The position numbers were made by a program, and so were the translations under genes. From positions 401,095 to 465,094 of the forward strand of contig NZ_VLPK01000004.1 of the NCBI RefSeq assembly GCF_007558865.1: a stretch of 64,000 bases of DNA. The letters run 5' to 3'. Below are positions 25,351 through 34,742 of this stretch, in pieces. This DNA is from Mucilaginibacter corticis (lineage in GTDB: Bacteria > Bacteroidota > Bacteroidia > Sphingobacteriales > Sphingobacteriaceae). Positions within the stretch are counted from its first letter, which is position 1; each line of letters starts with the position of its first letter. The notes beneath the pieces were generated by a model. That model had not been told where the DNA came from. It did not search any database and worked only from the letters and a program-made list of their open reading frames with translations.

Positions 25351-26514
25351 TTAGCTAATCGCCAAAGCCAGTTTTGCTGATCGCCTTACAAGGAGTAAAG
25401 CAAAACCGACACCAAATAAAGCCATCACCATGCCGACCAAAGCGGGCGAATTATAACCCATGCCCGCTACAATAGGCAACCCGCCGAAAAAAGCGCCTAA
25501 AGCATTGCCAATATTGAACGCTGCCTGCGTAACGGCCGCGCCCAGCATCTCCGCATCTTTTGAGGTATTGATCATTAATATTTGGATCGGGGATGCCAGC
25601 GCAATAGATAGCGCCCCTGCAATAAACGTCAAAGCCAGTGAAACCAACTGTATACCCGAAAATAAGTAGATCATTAACAGCGTAGAGGCCATAGCAACCA
25701 GCAGCCAGGTACAGGCAATAACCGGACTGAAACTATCGGCCATTTTACCGCCGATGATATTACCTACCACCATGCCAAATCCGGCCAGTACCAGGATCGC
25801 CGAAACACTGTTTGCCGAAAAATGCGAAACCTGTGTCATCAGCGGGGCTATGTAGCTGATCCAGGCAAATAAACCACCCGTGCCAATAGCCGTGATCAGA
25901 ATGACAAGCCAGGCTTCGGCGCTTTTAAATAAGCGCAGTTCAGACCGCGCGTTCCCTTTGCGCACTACCGGTAAGGCAGGCATCCACAGCCATAAAAATA
26001 ATAAGGTGATCAGCCCGATAAAGCCGACAATGCCAAAAGTGTAACGCCATAACAGGTGATGGCCCACCCACGCGCCCAGGGGTACGGTAGCCAAATTGGC
26101 AATTGTTAGTCCGGCAAACATTACAGATATGGCCTGCGCCTGTTTGCCTTTTTCGGCCAGGCGGCTGGCAACTACCGCGCCCACACCAAAGAAAGCGCCA
26201 TGCGGCAGGCCGGCAAAAAAACGGGCCAGCAGTAAAGTGAAATGAGTAGGTGCAAAGGCCGAAAAAGCGTTGAACAACGTGAAGATCATCATTAAACCGA
26301 TCAACACTTTTTTTGGCGGATAGTTACTGCTGATGATAACCAGCAGGGGCGCACCCACCACAACCCCAAGGGCATAAGCAGAGATCAGGTGTCCTGCCGT
26401 GGGAATACTGGTATGCAGATTTGCCGCGATATCAGGCAGCAGCCCCATCATTACAAACTCGGTTGTACCAATACCCAAACCACCCAGCAATAACGGAAAC
26501 AGACTTTTTTTCAT
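25351..26514 (-). CDS. MFS transporter, AraJ/arabinose-efflux-like drug:H+ antiporter
   Basis: This 387-residue inner-membrane protein has about 12 hydrophobic segments. It begins FPLLLGGLGIGTTEFVMMGLLPDIAANL, which is the N-terminal wording of the DHA1 AraJ/YdeA branch. LISAYALGVVVGAPLLV (motif region), LARFFAGLPHGAFFGVGAVVAS and AAFNIGNALGAFFGG follow, all typical. Substrate is unknown; members export sugars or drugs. It is convergent with msrA (27 bp apart). Confidence 0.88.
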   Translation of the reverse strand: MKKSLFPLLLGGLGIGTTEFVMMGLLPDIAANLHTSIPTAGHLISAYALGVVVGAPLLVIISSNYPPKKVLIGLMMIFTLFNAFSAFAPTHFTLLLARFFAGLPHGAFFGVGAVVASRLAEKGKQAQAISVMFAGLTIANLATVPLGAWVGHHLLWRYTFGIVGFIGLITLLFLWLWMPALPVVRKGNARSELRLFKSAEAWLVILITAIGTGGLFAWISYIAPLMTQVSHFSANSVSAILVLAGFGMVVGNIIGGKMADSFSPVIACTWLLVAMASTLLMIYLFSGIQLVSLALTFIAGALSIALASPIQILMINTSKDAEMLGAAVTQAAFNIGNALGAFFGGLPIVAGMGYNSPALVGMVMALFGVGFALLLVRRSAKLALAIS

Positions 26515-26602
26515 AGCGCAGACCTTTGGCGCAAAGATAAAAAACCTGTTTATACTACTTAAACATGATAGTGTAAAGATTACAATAAGCTACCCCTGAC
26601 AG

Positions 26603-26640
26603 AGGCAAAATTAAAGGGTAGGGCCAGGGCCTAACCCTTT
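26603..26640 (-). terminator. Hairpin downstream of the 130-residue gene
   Basis: AAAGGGT-AGG at 26613-26622 pairs with CCT-a-ACCCTTT at 26630-26640 around a 7-nt loop. On the minus strand AATTTTG follows the stem. It lies 36 bp beyond the stop of the gene at 26676-27068 and probably ends that transcript. Confidence 0.5.
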
Positions 26641-26675
26641 ACATGATATATTATTCAGCTAATACTTCATTAGCT

Positions 26676-27068
26676 TTAAGAGTTAATACGGTAATTGGTT
26701 AGCAGCGCTGCCTTTTTAGTTTCTTTCCCAATCCTTTTGTCGCGCCGGGTAACCAGTTCGCAAAGGGCTATTGCCGCTTCTTCAAAATCTTCATGGCCAT
26801 CCTTTAGTTGCAGCCAGTTGGGTTCAAAGGCTTCATCCTTACCAAATTCAAAGTCAGTTACAGCAGGGATCTCGGCTTTTAAACCGGCGTGATCTTCACG
26901 TTTGCTTGCTATCCAGATACCGTTATGCTGCGGGTTCTTGTTAACCTTACGGAAAATCAGTACGATCTTGCCTTCAAAGTAAATATAGTACATGCCAATG
27001 GCCGGTTTAATAACCACAGTAGCCGGTAAATAGTCCAGCAGGAAATCAAACGGCGTGGGCTTTTTCAT
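26676..27068 (-). CDS. Hypothetical 130-residue protein
   Basis: The start at 27068 (MKKPTPFDFLLDYL) is chosen because the longer frame to 27137 runs into the HxlR gene and has no family look. The product has a beta-rich first half (VVIKPAIGMYYIYFEGKIVLIFRK) and acidic helices later (FEEAAIALCELVTRRDKRIGK). The first half faintly recalls TfoX/YjbR-like folds, but I would not assign it. It starts one base after the stop of the HxlR regulator, so the two genes form a unit on the minus strand. Confidence 0.6.
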   Translation of the reverse strand: MKKPTPFDFLLDYLPATVVIKPAIGMYYIYFEGKIVLIFRKVNKNPQHNGIWIASKREDHAGLKAEIPAVTDFEFGKDEAFEPNWLQLKDGHEDFEEAAIALCELVTRRDKRIGKETKKAALLTNYRINS

Positions 27069-27069
27069 A

Positions 27070-27462
27070 TCACTGTTTAGTTTTACGGCTGTTAACAATG
27101 CGCTGGCGATGGTTAATGCCCCAATCACGCAATTCATGTAATACTTGTTTGAGCGATTTGCTGTATGGCGTCAGTTCATAAATTACGGTAACGGGGGTTG
27201 TCGAATAAACTGTGCGTACCACAAATTCATTCAATTCCAGTTCCTTTAATTCTTTTGATAAGATCTTAGGGGTAATATCGCCCAGTGAACGCTGGATATC
27301 TTTAAATCGTTTCGGCCCTTCGGTAAGAGTAAAGATCAGCGGCAGTTTCCATTTGCCGTTTAACACATACACGGCATCCCTGATGCCGGAAACACCTGCG
27401 GCGCAGGCGTTTTCACTGCATGGGTGATCTGTTTCCGGTTCTTTTACTATAGCTGCTTCCAT
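27070..27462 (-). CDS. HxlR-family transcriptional regulator
   Basis: The start at 27462 (MEAAIVKEPETDHPC) gives a 130-residue protein of normal HxlR size. Longer frames add an untypical hydrophobic tail. The winged helix reads VLNGKWKLPLIFTLTEGPKRFKDIQRSLGDITPKILSKELKELELN, with the conserved GKW and KILSxxLKELE motifs. The N-terminal Cys residues (HPCSENACAAG) precede the domain. HxlR proteins sense redox or electrophile stress. The gene is divergent from the azoreductase at 27571, which is a common pairing, so it likely controls that gene. Confidence 0.88.
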   Translation of the reverse strand: MEAAIVKEPETDHPCSENACAAGVSGIRDAVYVLNGKWKLPLIFTLTEGPKRFKDIQRSLGDITPKILSKELKELELNEFVVRTVYSTTPVTVIYELTPYSKSLKQVLHELRDWGINHRQRIVNSRKTKQ

Positions 27463-27570
27463 ACCTGCAAAGATAAGCAGTATCCCAAACGATACCGGTA
27501 TCCTTTGGGATAGTAATATCTTTTTGATACTCAGCTTACTTAGGTTTGCCGCTGTACAAAATTTATTTTT

Positions 27571-28170
27571 ATGAAAAAGATATTGCATATTATTTCAAGC
27601 CCCAAAGGTGGGCAATCGTTCAGCATACAGCTTGGTAATGCCATTGTAGAAAAAGTTAAAGCGGCTTACCCGGGCAGTGTGGTTAAGATTAAAAATTTAA
27701 CAGAAAGCCCTTATCCCCACCTGGAAGAAGCGACACTTGCCGCATTTTATACTCCTGCAGAAAATCAAACACCTGAAGACAAAGCGGCGCTAAGCCATTC
27801 TGATCAGGCCATTGCCGAGATAGCCGAAGCGGATGTTATTGTTATTGGCGCCCCTTTATGGAATTTTGGGATCCCATCCGTACTTAAAGCCTGGATCGAC
27901 CACATAGCACGGGCAGGTGTTACATTTAAATACAGCGAGGCCGGTATTGAGGGCCTGATAAAAGATAAGGTTGTTTATGTAGCTATGGCTTCGGGTGGTA
28001 TATATTCGAGCGGGCCAATGCAGCCGCTTGACTTTGTTTCTACCTATTTGAAAGGCTTGTTAGGCTTTTTAGGGATGACAGATTTCACCGTTTTCAGGGT
28101 AGAGGGTTCTGCTTATCCCGGCCAGGCCGAAGCCGCACTGCAAAAAGGTATAGCGAGTATTGTACTATAA
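27571..28170 (+). CDS. azoR: FMN-dependent NADH-azoreductase / quinone reductase
   Basis: This 199-residue flavodoxin-fold enzyme starts KKILHIISSPKGGQSFSIQLGNAIVE, with the FMN phosphate loop SPKGGQS. It has the AzoR signatures VIGAPLWNFGIPSVLKAWIDHIARAGVTFKYSE and VVYVAMASGGIYSSGP. AzoR reduces azo dyes and quinones with NADH. The upstream region is shared with the divergent HxlR gene (108 bp between starts). It is followed by a clear terminator hairpin. Confidence 0.92.
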   Translation: MKKILHIISSPKGGQSFSIQLGNAIVEKVKAAYPGSVVKIKNLTESPYPHLEEATLAAFYTPAENQTPEDKAALSHSDQAIAEIAEADVIVIGAPLWNFGIPSVLKAWIDHIARAGVTFKYSEAGIEGLIKDKVVYVAMASGGIYSSGPMQPLDFVSTYLKGLLGFLGMTDFTVFRVEGSAYPGQAEAALQKGIASIVL

Positions 28171-28198
28171 TGTTGGTTTAAAACTCTGCTAAATATTA

Positions 28199-28247
28199 CC
28201 GGTGGAGTAGTAGGGATCAATTCATCCTAAACTCCACCGGCGTTTTT
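28199..28247 (+). terminator. Rho-independent terminator of azoR
   Basis: A perfect 10-bp stem CCGGTGGAGT (28199-28208) / ACTCCACCGG (28231-28240) with a 22-nt loop is followed by CGTTTTT. The right arm lies inside the last codons of the convergent AraC-type gene. Confidence 0.65.
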
Positions 28248-29116
28248 CCTGTTTTTTGTTTGAACAGTTTGTTAAAGTATTGCGGGTATTCAAAACCTAA
28301 AGCATAAGCTATCTCACCAATTGACTTGTTGGTGTTTAGCAGGATGTTCTTCGCTTCTTCTATCACATAGTAATGAATATGGTCCTGCGCGCTTTTACCC
28401 GTTTCTTTTTTAAGCAGGTCGCTCAGGTAATTGGGAGATAAGTTTACTTTATCGGCCAAATACTTTACCGTAGGCAAGCCGTTAACGCTGGTTTTAAAAT
28501 AATCGGTCAGCACTTTTTCAACTTGCACCACTACGGCGTTATTTGAGCTTTTGCGGGTGATAAACTGACGGCCATAAAAACGCGAACAATAGTTTAACAG
28601 CATTTCGATCCCGGAAACAATGATGGCCTGGCTGTGGATATCAATGTTCTCATTAAGCTCTGCATCGATCTTTTGCACGCATTCATACAGCACCTGTTTT
28701 TCTTTTTCTGATAAGTGCAAGGCTTCGGACACTTCATAGGTAAGAAAACTGTAGTCTTTGATTTTGTCATTAAGCGATGTTGCCCTGATCAGGTCGGGAT
28801 GAAAGAAAATGCCCCAGCCCATCATTTGCGGCGATGGTTCAATATCATCATTCATCTCCAACACCTGTTGCGGCGACATGCAGATCAGGCTGCCATCCGT
28901 AAAGTCAACCAGCTTACGCCCGTACTTTATATTGTTACGGTTGTAGTTTTTAAATATCAGTGTATAAAAATCGGCTGATACTTTAGTGTCCTCGGTGATT
29001 TCTTCCTGTACCCGGCTAAAGTCAACCACGGCTATGAGCGGATGCTTAACCGGCTGTTCCAGTTTAAAGAACTGGAACAGGTCCGGAATGGTATGCATAT
29101 GGATAAACTTGCTCAT
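28217..29116 (-). CDS. AraC-family transcriptional regulator
   Basis: This 299-residue protein has an N-terminal effector region (about 1-180) without recognisable ligand motif. Its C-terminal AraC double helix-turn-helix reads TVKYLADKVNLSPNYLSDLLKKETGKSAQDHIHYYVIEEAKNILLNTNKSIGEIAYALGFEYPQYFNKLFKQKTGKTPVEFR in the standard order. The second HTH motif (IGEIAYALGFEYPQYFNKLFK) is textbook. It is 12 bp from the downstream end of the SDR gene on the same strand, and this AraC-SDR pairing is frequent in Bacteroidota. It may regulate that SDR. Confidence 0.9.
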   Translation of the reverse strand: MSKFIHMHTIPDLFQFFKLEQPVKHPLIAVVDFSRVQEEITEDTKVSADFYTLIFKNYNRNNIKYGRKLVDFTDGSLICMSPQQVLEMNDDIEPSPQMMGWGIFFHPDLIRATSLNDKIKDYSFLTYEVSEALHLSEKEKQVLYECVQKIDAELNENIDIHSQAIIVSGIEMLLNYCSRFYGRQFITRKSSNNAVVVQVEKVLTDYFKTSVNGLPTVKYLADKVNLSPNYLSDLLKKETGKSAQDHIHYYVIEEAKNILLNTNKSIGEIAYALGFEYPQYFNKLFKQKTGKTPVEFRMN

Positions 29117-29128
29117 TACCCAAAGATA

Positions 29129-29941
29129 TTATAAATTAAACATGGTTTTCATGCCGCCGATAAATGTAGTATCGTCTGTGGCTGCGCGCTGTGCGATAAC
29201 GGCTTTAGCATCTTCTCCGGCGGTGTAACGCAGTTGATCTGTGCCATCAGTAGCAGCCTGGTAGATAACTTCTGCAACCACGCTGGCAGGTGAGGCCTGG
29301 CCGAACATGGTTTCTACACCGGTTAATACTTTGCCAACTATGGGCTGATATTCGGCAAGGCTTTCATCATTACTAAAGTCCATGGATCGGCCGGCAAATT
29401 CTGTAGCTATAGCGCCCGGTTCAACAATTTTTACTTTTCCGCCAAATTGCTCCACTTCATAACTTAATGATTCAGAAATACCCTCAACCGCGAACTTGGT
29501 ACCATGGTAAAGTGCCCCTAAAGGGAAGGTCATCTTACCGCCGATGGAAGAAATATTGATCAGTATACCGCCTTTGTTTTTCCTGAAGTGCGGCAGTATG
29601 GCTTTGGTAACATCTAACAAGCCGATAACATTGGTATCAAACTGGCGGATGATCTGTTCGCGAGAGAAAGATTCCAGTACACCATAAGCACCGTAGCCTG
29701 CATTGTTTAATAGGACATCTATCTTCCCAAACTTTTCAATGCCGGCTGCTACCGCGTTATTGATAGAATCCTGATCCAATACATCCAGCTTGGTGACAAG
29801 CACATTTGCTAACGTATTTAATTCTGTTTCGCTGTCAGGCTTACGCATGGTTGCGATAACGTTCCAGCCTTTGCTTTGAAATAATTTAGCGGTTTCTTTA
29901 CCTATTCCGCTGCTTGCTCCTGTAATTAATATTGTTTTCAT
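29129..29941 (-). CDS. SDR-family oxidoreductase
   Basis: The start at 29941 (MKTILITGASSGIG) is chosen because the frame upstream of it has no family likeness and overlaps the LLM gene. This 270-residue classical SDR has TGASSGIGKET, LLNNAGYGAYG, ISSIGGK and the YHGTK active site (YxxxK). The EPGAIATEF loop follows. Substrate is unknown; related proteins are labelled oxidoreductase only. It lies directly upstream of the AraC gene in a likely two-gene unit. Confidence 0.9.
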   Translation of the reverse strand: MKTILITGASSGIGKETAKLFQSKGWNVIATMRKPDSETELNTLANVLVTKLDVLDQDSINNAVAAGIEKFGKIDVLLNNAGYGAYGVLESFSREQIIRQFDTNVIGLLDVTKAILPHFRKNKGGILINISSIGGKMTFPLGALYHGTKFAVEGISESLSYEVEQFGGKVKIVEPGAIATEFAGRSMDFSNDESLAEYQPIVGKVLTGVETMFGQASPASVVAEVIYQAATDGTDQLRYTAGEDAKAVIAQRAATDDTTFIGGMKTMFNL

Positions 29942-30038
29942 GTCTTTGATTTTTGTTAAACCAAAGGTCCGCCGAAAACAAGAGCAGGCGTTAACACTAA
30001 TCACTGCACGTTGTATACTTTTTACGGATAAACAAATT

Positions 30039-31061
30039 TTATCGCCAGCCCAATGCCGGGGCAACGTGTTCTAATATAGAAGACAGCACGTGGACGTTAT
30101 AATCTACACCCAAAGTGTTCGGAATAGTTAGCAAAAGTGTATCCGCTTCCCGGATAGCTTCATCCTGCGCCAGTTGCTTTATCAACTGATCTGGTTCCGC
30201 AGCATAGCTCTTGCCAAACACCGCACGTTTTTCGGGCTCGATATAACCAAAGCTATCGGCCGATTTACCTTGCTGGCCGAAGTAGTAACGGTCCTGGTCA
30301 GTAACCAATGCAAAAATAGAGCGGCTAACCGAAACTCTCGGCTCACGCTGATGTCCCGCTTTTTTCCAGGCTTCTTTAAAGATCCTGATCTGTTCTGCCT
30401 GTTGGATATGAAAAGGTTTGCCGTTTTCGTCAAATTTCAGGGTTGAGCTTTGCAGGTTCATACCATTCTCTGCCGCCCAAACCGCGGTGGCATTTGATGC
30501 GGCACCCCACCAGATCCGCTCGCGCAAACCTTCAGAGTGTGGTTCTAAACGCAGTAAACCCGGCGGGTTTGGAAACATCGGGTAGGGGTGAGGTTCGGCA
30601 AAGCCAATGCCGTCAAGCCGCTGCAAAAATTGCAGCGCATGGTTGCGCCCCATCTCGGCATCTGTTTCGCCTTCTGCCGGTTCAAAGCCAAAGTATCGCC
30701 AGCCTTCAATAACCTGCTCCGGCGAACCGCGGCTGATGCCCAATTGTAAACGCCCGCCCGAAATAAGATCGGCAGCGCCGGCATCTTCAACCATGTATAA
30801 CGGGTTTTCATACCGCATGTCGATCACACCCGTACCTACCTCTATTTTGTTGGTTTTAGCACCGATAGCTGACAGTAAGGGGAAAGGTGAGGCTAATTGA
30901 CGAGAGAAGTGATGCACGCGGAAATAAGCGCCATCAACACCCAATTCTTCTGCCGCAACTGCCAGGTCGATCGATTGCAATAGAGTATCGCCGGCTGTGC
31001 GGGTACCATATGATGGATGGTCAGACCAATGCCCGAATGATAGAAATCCTATTTTCTTCAT
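30039..31061 (-). CDS. LLM-class flavin-dependent oxidoreductase (luciferase-like)
   Basis: This 340-residue TIM-barrel flavoenzyme begins KKIGFLSFGHW and has LLQSIDLAVAAEELGVDGAYFRVHHF, the bacterial-luciferase-family N-terminus with the conserved His. GTGVIDMRYENPLYMVEDAGAADLISGGRLQLGISRGSPEQ follows, with the family motif near GGRLxLGxxRG. These enzymes use FMN and oxygen on varied substrates, and the true substrate cannot be deduced. It is not preceded by a partner flavin reductase. Confidence 0.88.
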   Translation of the reverse strand: MKKIGFLSFGHWSDHPSYGTRTAGDTLLQSIDLAVAAEELGVDGAYFRVHHFSRQLASPFPLLSAIGAKTNKIEVGTGVIDMRYENPLYMVEDAGAADLISGGRLQLGISRGSPEQVIEGWRYFGFEPAEGETDAEMGRNHALQFLQRLDGIGFAEPHPYPMFPNPPGLLRLEPHSEGLRERIWWGAASNATAVWAAENGMNLQSSTLKFDENGKPFHIQQAEQIRIFKEAWKKAGHQREPRVSVSRSIFALVTDQDRYYFGQQGKSADSFGYIEPEKRAVFGKSYAAEPDQLIKQLAQDEAIREADTLLLTIPNTLGVDYNVHVLSSILEHVAPALGWR

Positions 31062-31252
31062 AACGCAAAGGTAAGCAACTGTTAATGCGGTATGATCACC
31101 GTTTTGTCGAAATATTGGGTTAAGCAGAATAGTATCAATAGCAAAATTGCAATTGTAGTTACCTGTACAAGCGGAGGCTTAAAATAAACCGGGTATTAAT
31201 TTGCAAAATTGTTAATACCTTAGCTCGATAGCACGATTATATTTCTCATTTC

Positions 31253-34200
31253 ATGAAATCATACTTGTTCAGGATCAGTTGCTTGATCTTGCTTTGTTAT
31301 TTTTCTGTAAATGTATTAGGACAAACGCGCCGCCAGGTTAACGCTGTCGCTCCTGAAATTTTTGCTGGTTTAGTCACCGGTTCTATTGCCACTTGCCCGG
31401 GTTCCCCTTCCAGCAGCCCGGATATTCAACAATTCGTTGTTGTAGGCAATAGTTTAACGGATCCTGTCACCATTGCGGCGCCCACAGGTTTTGAAGTATC
31501 ACTTACACCGGGTGCCGATTATGTGAGTCGTTTGATCTTTCAGCCGGTCGGGGGGTTAACCAGCAGTACAACAATTTACGTTCGCGCTGCAGCCGCTACT
31601 ACACCAGGTAATATATCGGGAAATGTTAGCGTCAGTTCGCCTGGAGCTGCGGCATTAATGATCGCGGTAAAAGGCACGATCAATGCAATTCCGGTGGTTA
31701 ATGGTGCAGCCAACCAGGTAGTAGTTGCCGGCCAGGCAACAGCCTCGGTCAATTTTACAGGAACCGGCAACGCTTATAATTGGACAAATGATCAGCCCGG
31801 TATTGGGCTGCCTGCCAGCGGAAGCGGCAACATAGCTGCTTTCACAGCTCAAAATACTACTAATGTTCCCATAGTGGCAACGCTTAGGGTTACGCCTACA
31901 AATACGGGATATGCTTATATCCCGAATTCCGGAGATGGGACTGTTTCAGTGATTGATCCCAATACCAATTCTGTAATTAAATCGATCCTCGTGGGTGCTA
32001 ATCCAAGCGCCATCGCCGTAAGTCCGGACAGTAAGTACATCTACGTCGCCAATTCAGGATCTAATAGCGTTTCGGTGATCAGCACGGTTACCAACAAAGT
32101 TGTTTCAACCATACCTGTAGGGAACGGTCCTGACGGTGTTGCGGTCAGCCCGGACGGCACCAGTTTGTATGTGGTAAATGCTTTTGATAATATATTATCT
32201 GAAATAAAATTATCGAACAACACGTTTCCTGGAAATATCCCGGTCGGAGCTTTTCCCTCGGCCGTTTTGGTATCTCCCGACGGTGAGAAAATATACACCA
32301 CCAGTGGAATCAACAAAACTGTATCAGTATATATACCAGCTCAAGGCACGATAGCCGCAACTATTCGGGTCGGAGGCGGCGCAACCGGTATGGCAACCAG
32401 CCCGGACGGGACACATCTTTATGTCACCAACCAAAATGACGGAACAGTTTCAGTGATCAACACGGTTACCTACCTTGTTGAGAAAACAATACCCGTTGGA
32501 TCGGGGCCAAATTCGGGCCCTTTGGGTATCGTAATAAGCCCTGATGGCAGTAAAGCATACGTAACTAACCAATCAGATAAAACCGTTTCTGTTATTAATA
32601 TGGTTACCGGCATAGTTACCACCACTATCCCGGTTGGCGCGAATCCGACCGGCCTGTCACTTAACCCGGATGGGAGCCTGGTATATGTTTCAAATAGCGC
32701 GGATAAAACAATTTCAGTTATAAATACAACAACCAACCAGGTTACGGCAACTATATATGTAGGTAATAGCCCGAATGGCTTGGGTAACTATTTTACGCGC
32801 GGTACAGGCTGTAGCGGGATGCCGGTTCAATTTACAATTACGGTAAATCCGGTTGGTACTACCACGGCCAAACTTACAAGCGGCCCTGTAACCGGTAATA
32901 TTACGGCTTGCGACGGCATTCCTTCCGCAAGTCCGAATCTCCAGCAGTTTGACGTTTCGGGCCAGGATCTTACCGGAGATATTACCATTAAGGCACCTGC
33001 AGGATTTGAAATTTCAACTACCGCAACCGCTAACTTTACCACGCAATTAACACTAACACCAATTAACGGGGTAGTAAATACAACTGTAGTTTATGTGCGT
33101 TCGGCGGCTGCCGCCGCGGGTACACCAGCAGGTAATGTTGTTATCAGTACACCGGGTGTACAGGATCTTAGCGTCGCGGTTACCGCGACTATTCATGCTT
33201 TGCCTATAGCTGACGCGATAGCAGATCAAACACTCAATAACGGAGATGCTGTCGCTGCTATAAATTTTACCGGTACTGCGGATGTTTTCAGCTGGGTGAA
33301 TGACACGCCTGCCATCGGCCTTGCTGCCTATGGCTCAGGAAATATTACATCTTTTACTGCTGTTAATAATGGTAGCACACCGGTTATCGCGCATATTACG
33401 GTCACTCCGTCGTCAGCAGGAACTGCCTGCGAAGGAACACCGGTCGAATTTACCATTACAGTTAACCCTTTAGCAATTCCGGTAATCTCGCCAGCAGGAA
33501 CGATAGCATCAATGACTTCGATTTACGGATCAGCCTCATCCTCCGGACAATTTGATGTATCAGGAACAAATATGACCGATGGTATTTTAGTGACGCCTTC
33601 CGCGGGTTTTGAGGTGAGTACGGATAATGTTCATTTTGGCGGTTCGGTAACAATAGGCGCGGCCGGTACTATTTACCCGGCCACAGTTTATGTCCGATTA
33701 GTAACGACGGCCAACGCAGGAACTCATACAGGAAGCCTGCTGCTGAGTAGCGTTGGTGCAAAGGATGTCTCTGTGCCAATAACTGCAAGTATTGTTGATA
33801 AAGCAACATTGACCATTACAGCAAATGATAAGAATAAGCCTTACGGAGAAACGCTCAATGATGGTATAGTTAACAGCGATTATACTGCATCTGGTTTGCA
33901 AAACGGTGAAACAGTAGGCAGCGTCACAATGAGTTATGAACCGGGCGGGGCACCAGGCGCTAATGCCGGGACCTACCAAAGTTCGGTCACACCATCAGCA
34001 GCTACCGGTGGGACGTTTGACCCCGCGAACTATACGATCAGCTACACATCAGGCAAATTGGTGGTAACGCCCGTTATGCTGTCGGTTATAGCAGATGATC
34101 AAACCAAGGCAGCCGGCGATCCTAATCCCGAACTAACAATAACTTATATAGGATTTGTTAACAACGAAGGCCCGGCTAACCTGTCCGCCCAGCCCATAGC

Positions 34201-34582
34201 CACTACACCTGCTGTAACCAATTCTCCGCCGGGTACTTATCCCATTGACGTAGACGGCGCGCTATCAGATAATTATACTATATCATATACCGATGGTACA
34301 CTTACAGTTACACGCCCTGTAATACGTATCTCCAACGCTTTTACTCCGAACGGCGACGGTATCAATGACCTGTGGGAGATCAGTTCGTTGAATATTTACC
34401 CGCAATGTCTGGTATGTATCTATAACCGATATGGCAACCTTATTTATCGATCTGAAGCCTACGCAAAGCCATGGGATGGTACTTATAAAGATCAGCAGCT
34501 TCCCACAGGTACTTACTATTATGTAATAGATCTAAAGGATGGGACAAAACCTTTAGCAGGACCGCTAACGCTGATCAGGTAG
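31253..34582 (+). CDS. Large secreted beta-propeller/MBG protein with type B T9SS sorting domain
   Basis: This 1109-residue protein has a signal peptide (ends VLGQ). From the N-terminus it has an Ig-like module beginning near TGSIATCPGSPSSSPD. A seven-bladed YVTN-type propeller (about 220-510) follows, with repeats such as GTVSVIDPNTN, SPDSKYIYVANS, KTVSVINMVTG and SPDGSKAYVTNQ. A second Ig-like module starts near GNITACDGIPSASPN, then come a third half-module and two MBG repeats (TLTITANDKNKPYGE; MLSVIADDQTKAAGDP). The C-terminal gliding-motility/CHU-type sorting domain (NAFTPNGDGINDLW ... YNRYGNLIYRS ... PTGTYYYVIDL) directs type IX secretion. It is probably a surface adhesin or binding protein. 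A hairpin follows the stop. Confidence 0.85.
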   Translation: MKSYLFRISCLILLCYFSVNVLGQTRRQVNAVAPEIFAGLVTGSIATCPGSPSSSPDIQQFVVVGNSLTDPVTIAAPTGFEVSLTPGADYVSRLIFQPVGGLTSSTTIYVRAAAATTPGNISGNVSVSSPGAAALMIAVKGTINAIPVVNGAANQVVVAGQATASVNFTGTGNAYNWTNDQPGIGLPASGSGNIAAFTAQNTTNVPIVATLRVTPTNTGYAYIPNSGDGTVSVIDPNTNSVIKSILVGANPSAIAVSPDSKYIYVANSGSNSVSVISTVTNKVVSTIPVGNGPDGVAVSPDGTSLYVVNAFDNILSEIKLSNNTFPGNIPVGAFPSAVLVSPDGEKIYTTSGINKTVSVYIPAQGTIAATIRVGGGATGMATSPDGTHLYVTNQNDGTVSVINTVTYLVEKTIPVGSGPNSGPLGIVISPDGSKAYVTNQSDKTVSVINMVTGIVTTTIPVGANPTGLSLNPDGSLVYVSNSADKTISVINTTTNQVTATIYVGNSPNGLGNYFTRGTGCSGMPVQFTITVNPVGTTTAKLTSGPVTGNITACDGIPSASPNLQQFDVSGQDLTGDITIKAPAGFEISTTATANFTTQLTLTPINGVVNTTVVYVRSAAAAAGTPAGNVVISTPGVQDLSVAVTATIHALPIADAIADQTLNNGDAVAAINFTGTADVFSWVNDTPAIGLAAYGSGNITSFTAVNNGSTPVIAHITVTPSSAGTACEGTPVEFTITVNPLAIPVISPAGTIASMTSIYGSASSSGQFDVSGTNMTDGILVTPSAGFEVSTDNVHFGGSVTIGAAGTIYPATVYVRLVTTANAGTHTGSLLLSSVGAKDVSVPITASIVDKATLTITANDKNKPYGETLNDGIVNSDYTASGLQNGETVGSVTMSYEPGGAPGANAGTYQSSVTPSAATGGTFDPANYTISYTSGKLVVTPVMLSVIADDQTKAAGDPNPELTITYIGFVNNEGPANLSAQPIATTPAVTNSPPGTYPIDVDGALSDNYTISYTDGTLTVTRPVIRISNAFTPNGDGINDLWEISSLNIYPQCLVCIYNRYGNLIYRSEAYAKPWDGTYKDQQLPTGTYYYVIDLKDGTKPLAGPLTLIR

Positions 34583-34596
34583 CTTTTGCTTTAGTT

Positions 34597-34636
34597 AAAC
34601 TATATCGATGGTTTTATACTATAAAATCTATAGTTT
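34597..34636. terminator. AT-rich hairpin after the large secreted protein gene
   Basis: AAACTATA (34597-34604) pairs with TATAGTTT (34629-34636), and inside it TTTTAT pairs with ATAAAA around ACT. No long T-run follows, so termination is only possible rather than shown. Confidence 0.35.
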
Positions 34637-34742
34637 AAGTATGATATTTGCCCCTCCTCTTAAATTAAAAAAATAAATGGTATTTTAGTAGGGCAATAAA
34701 CAATGAATAACCCTGATTATAAGAGAAGAGAAAGCAGATTGG

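Noticed and set aside
32000..32800. Tandem DNA repeats
   Set aside because: They are the coding repeats of the YVTN propeller and differ in base sequence.
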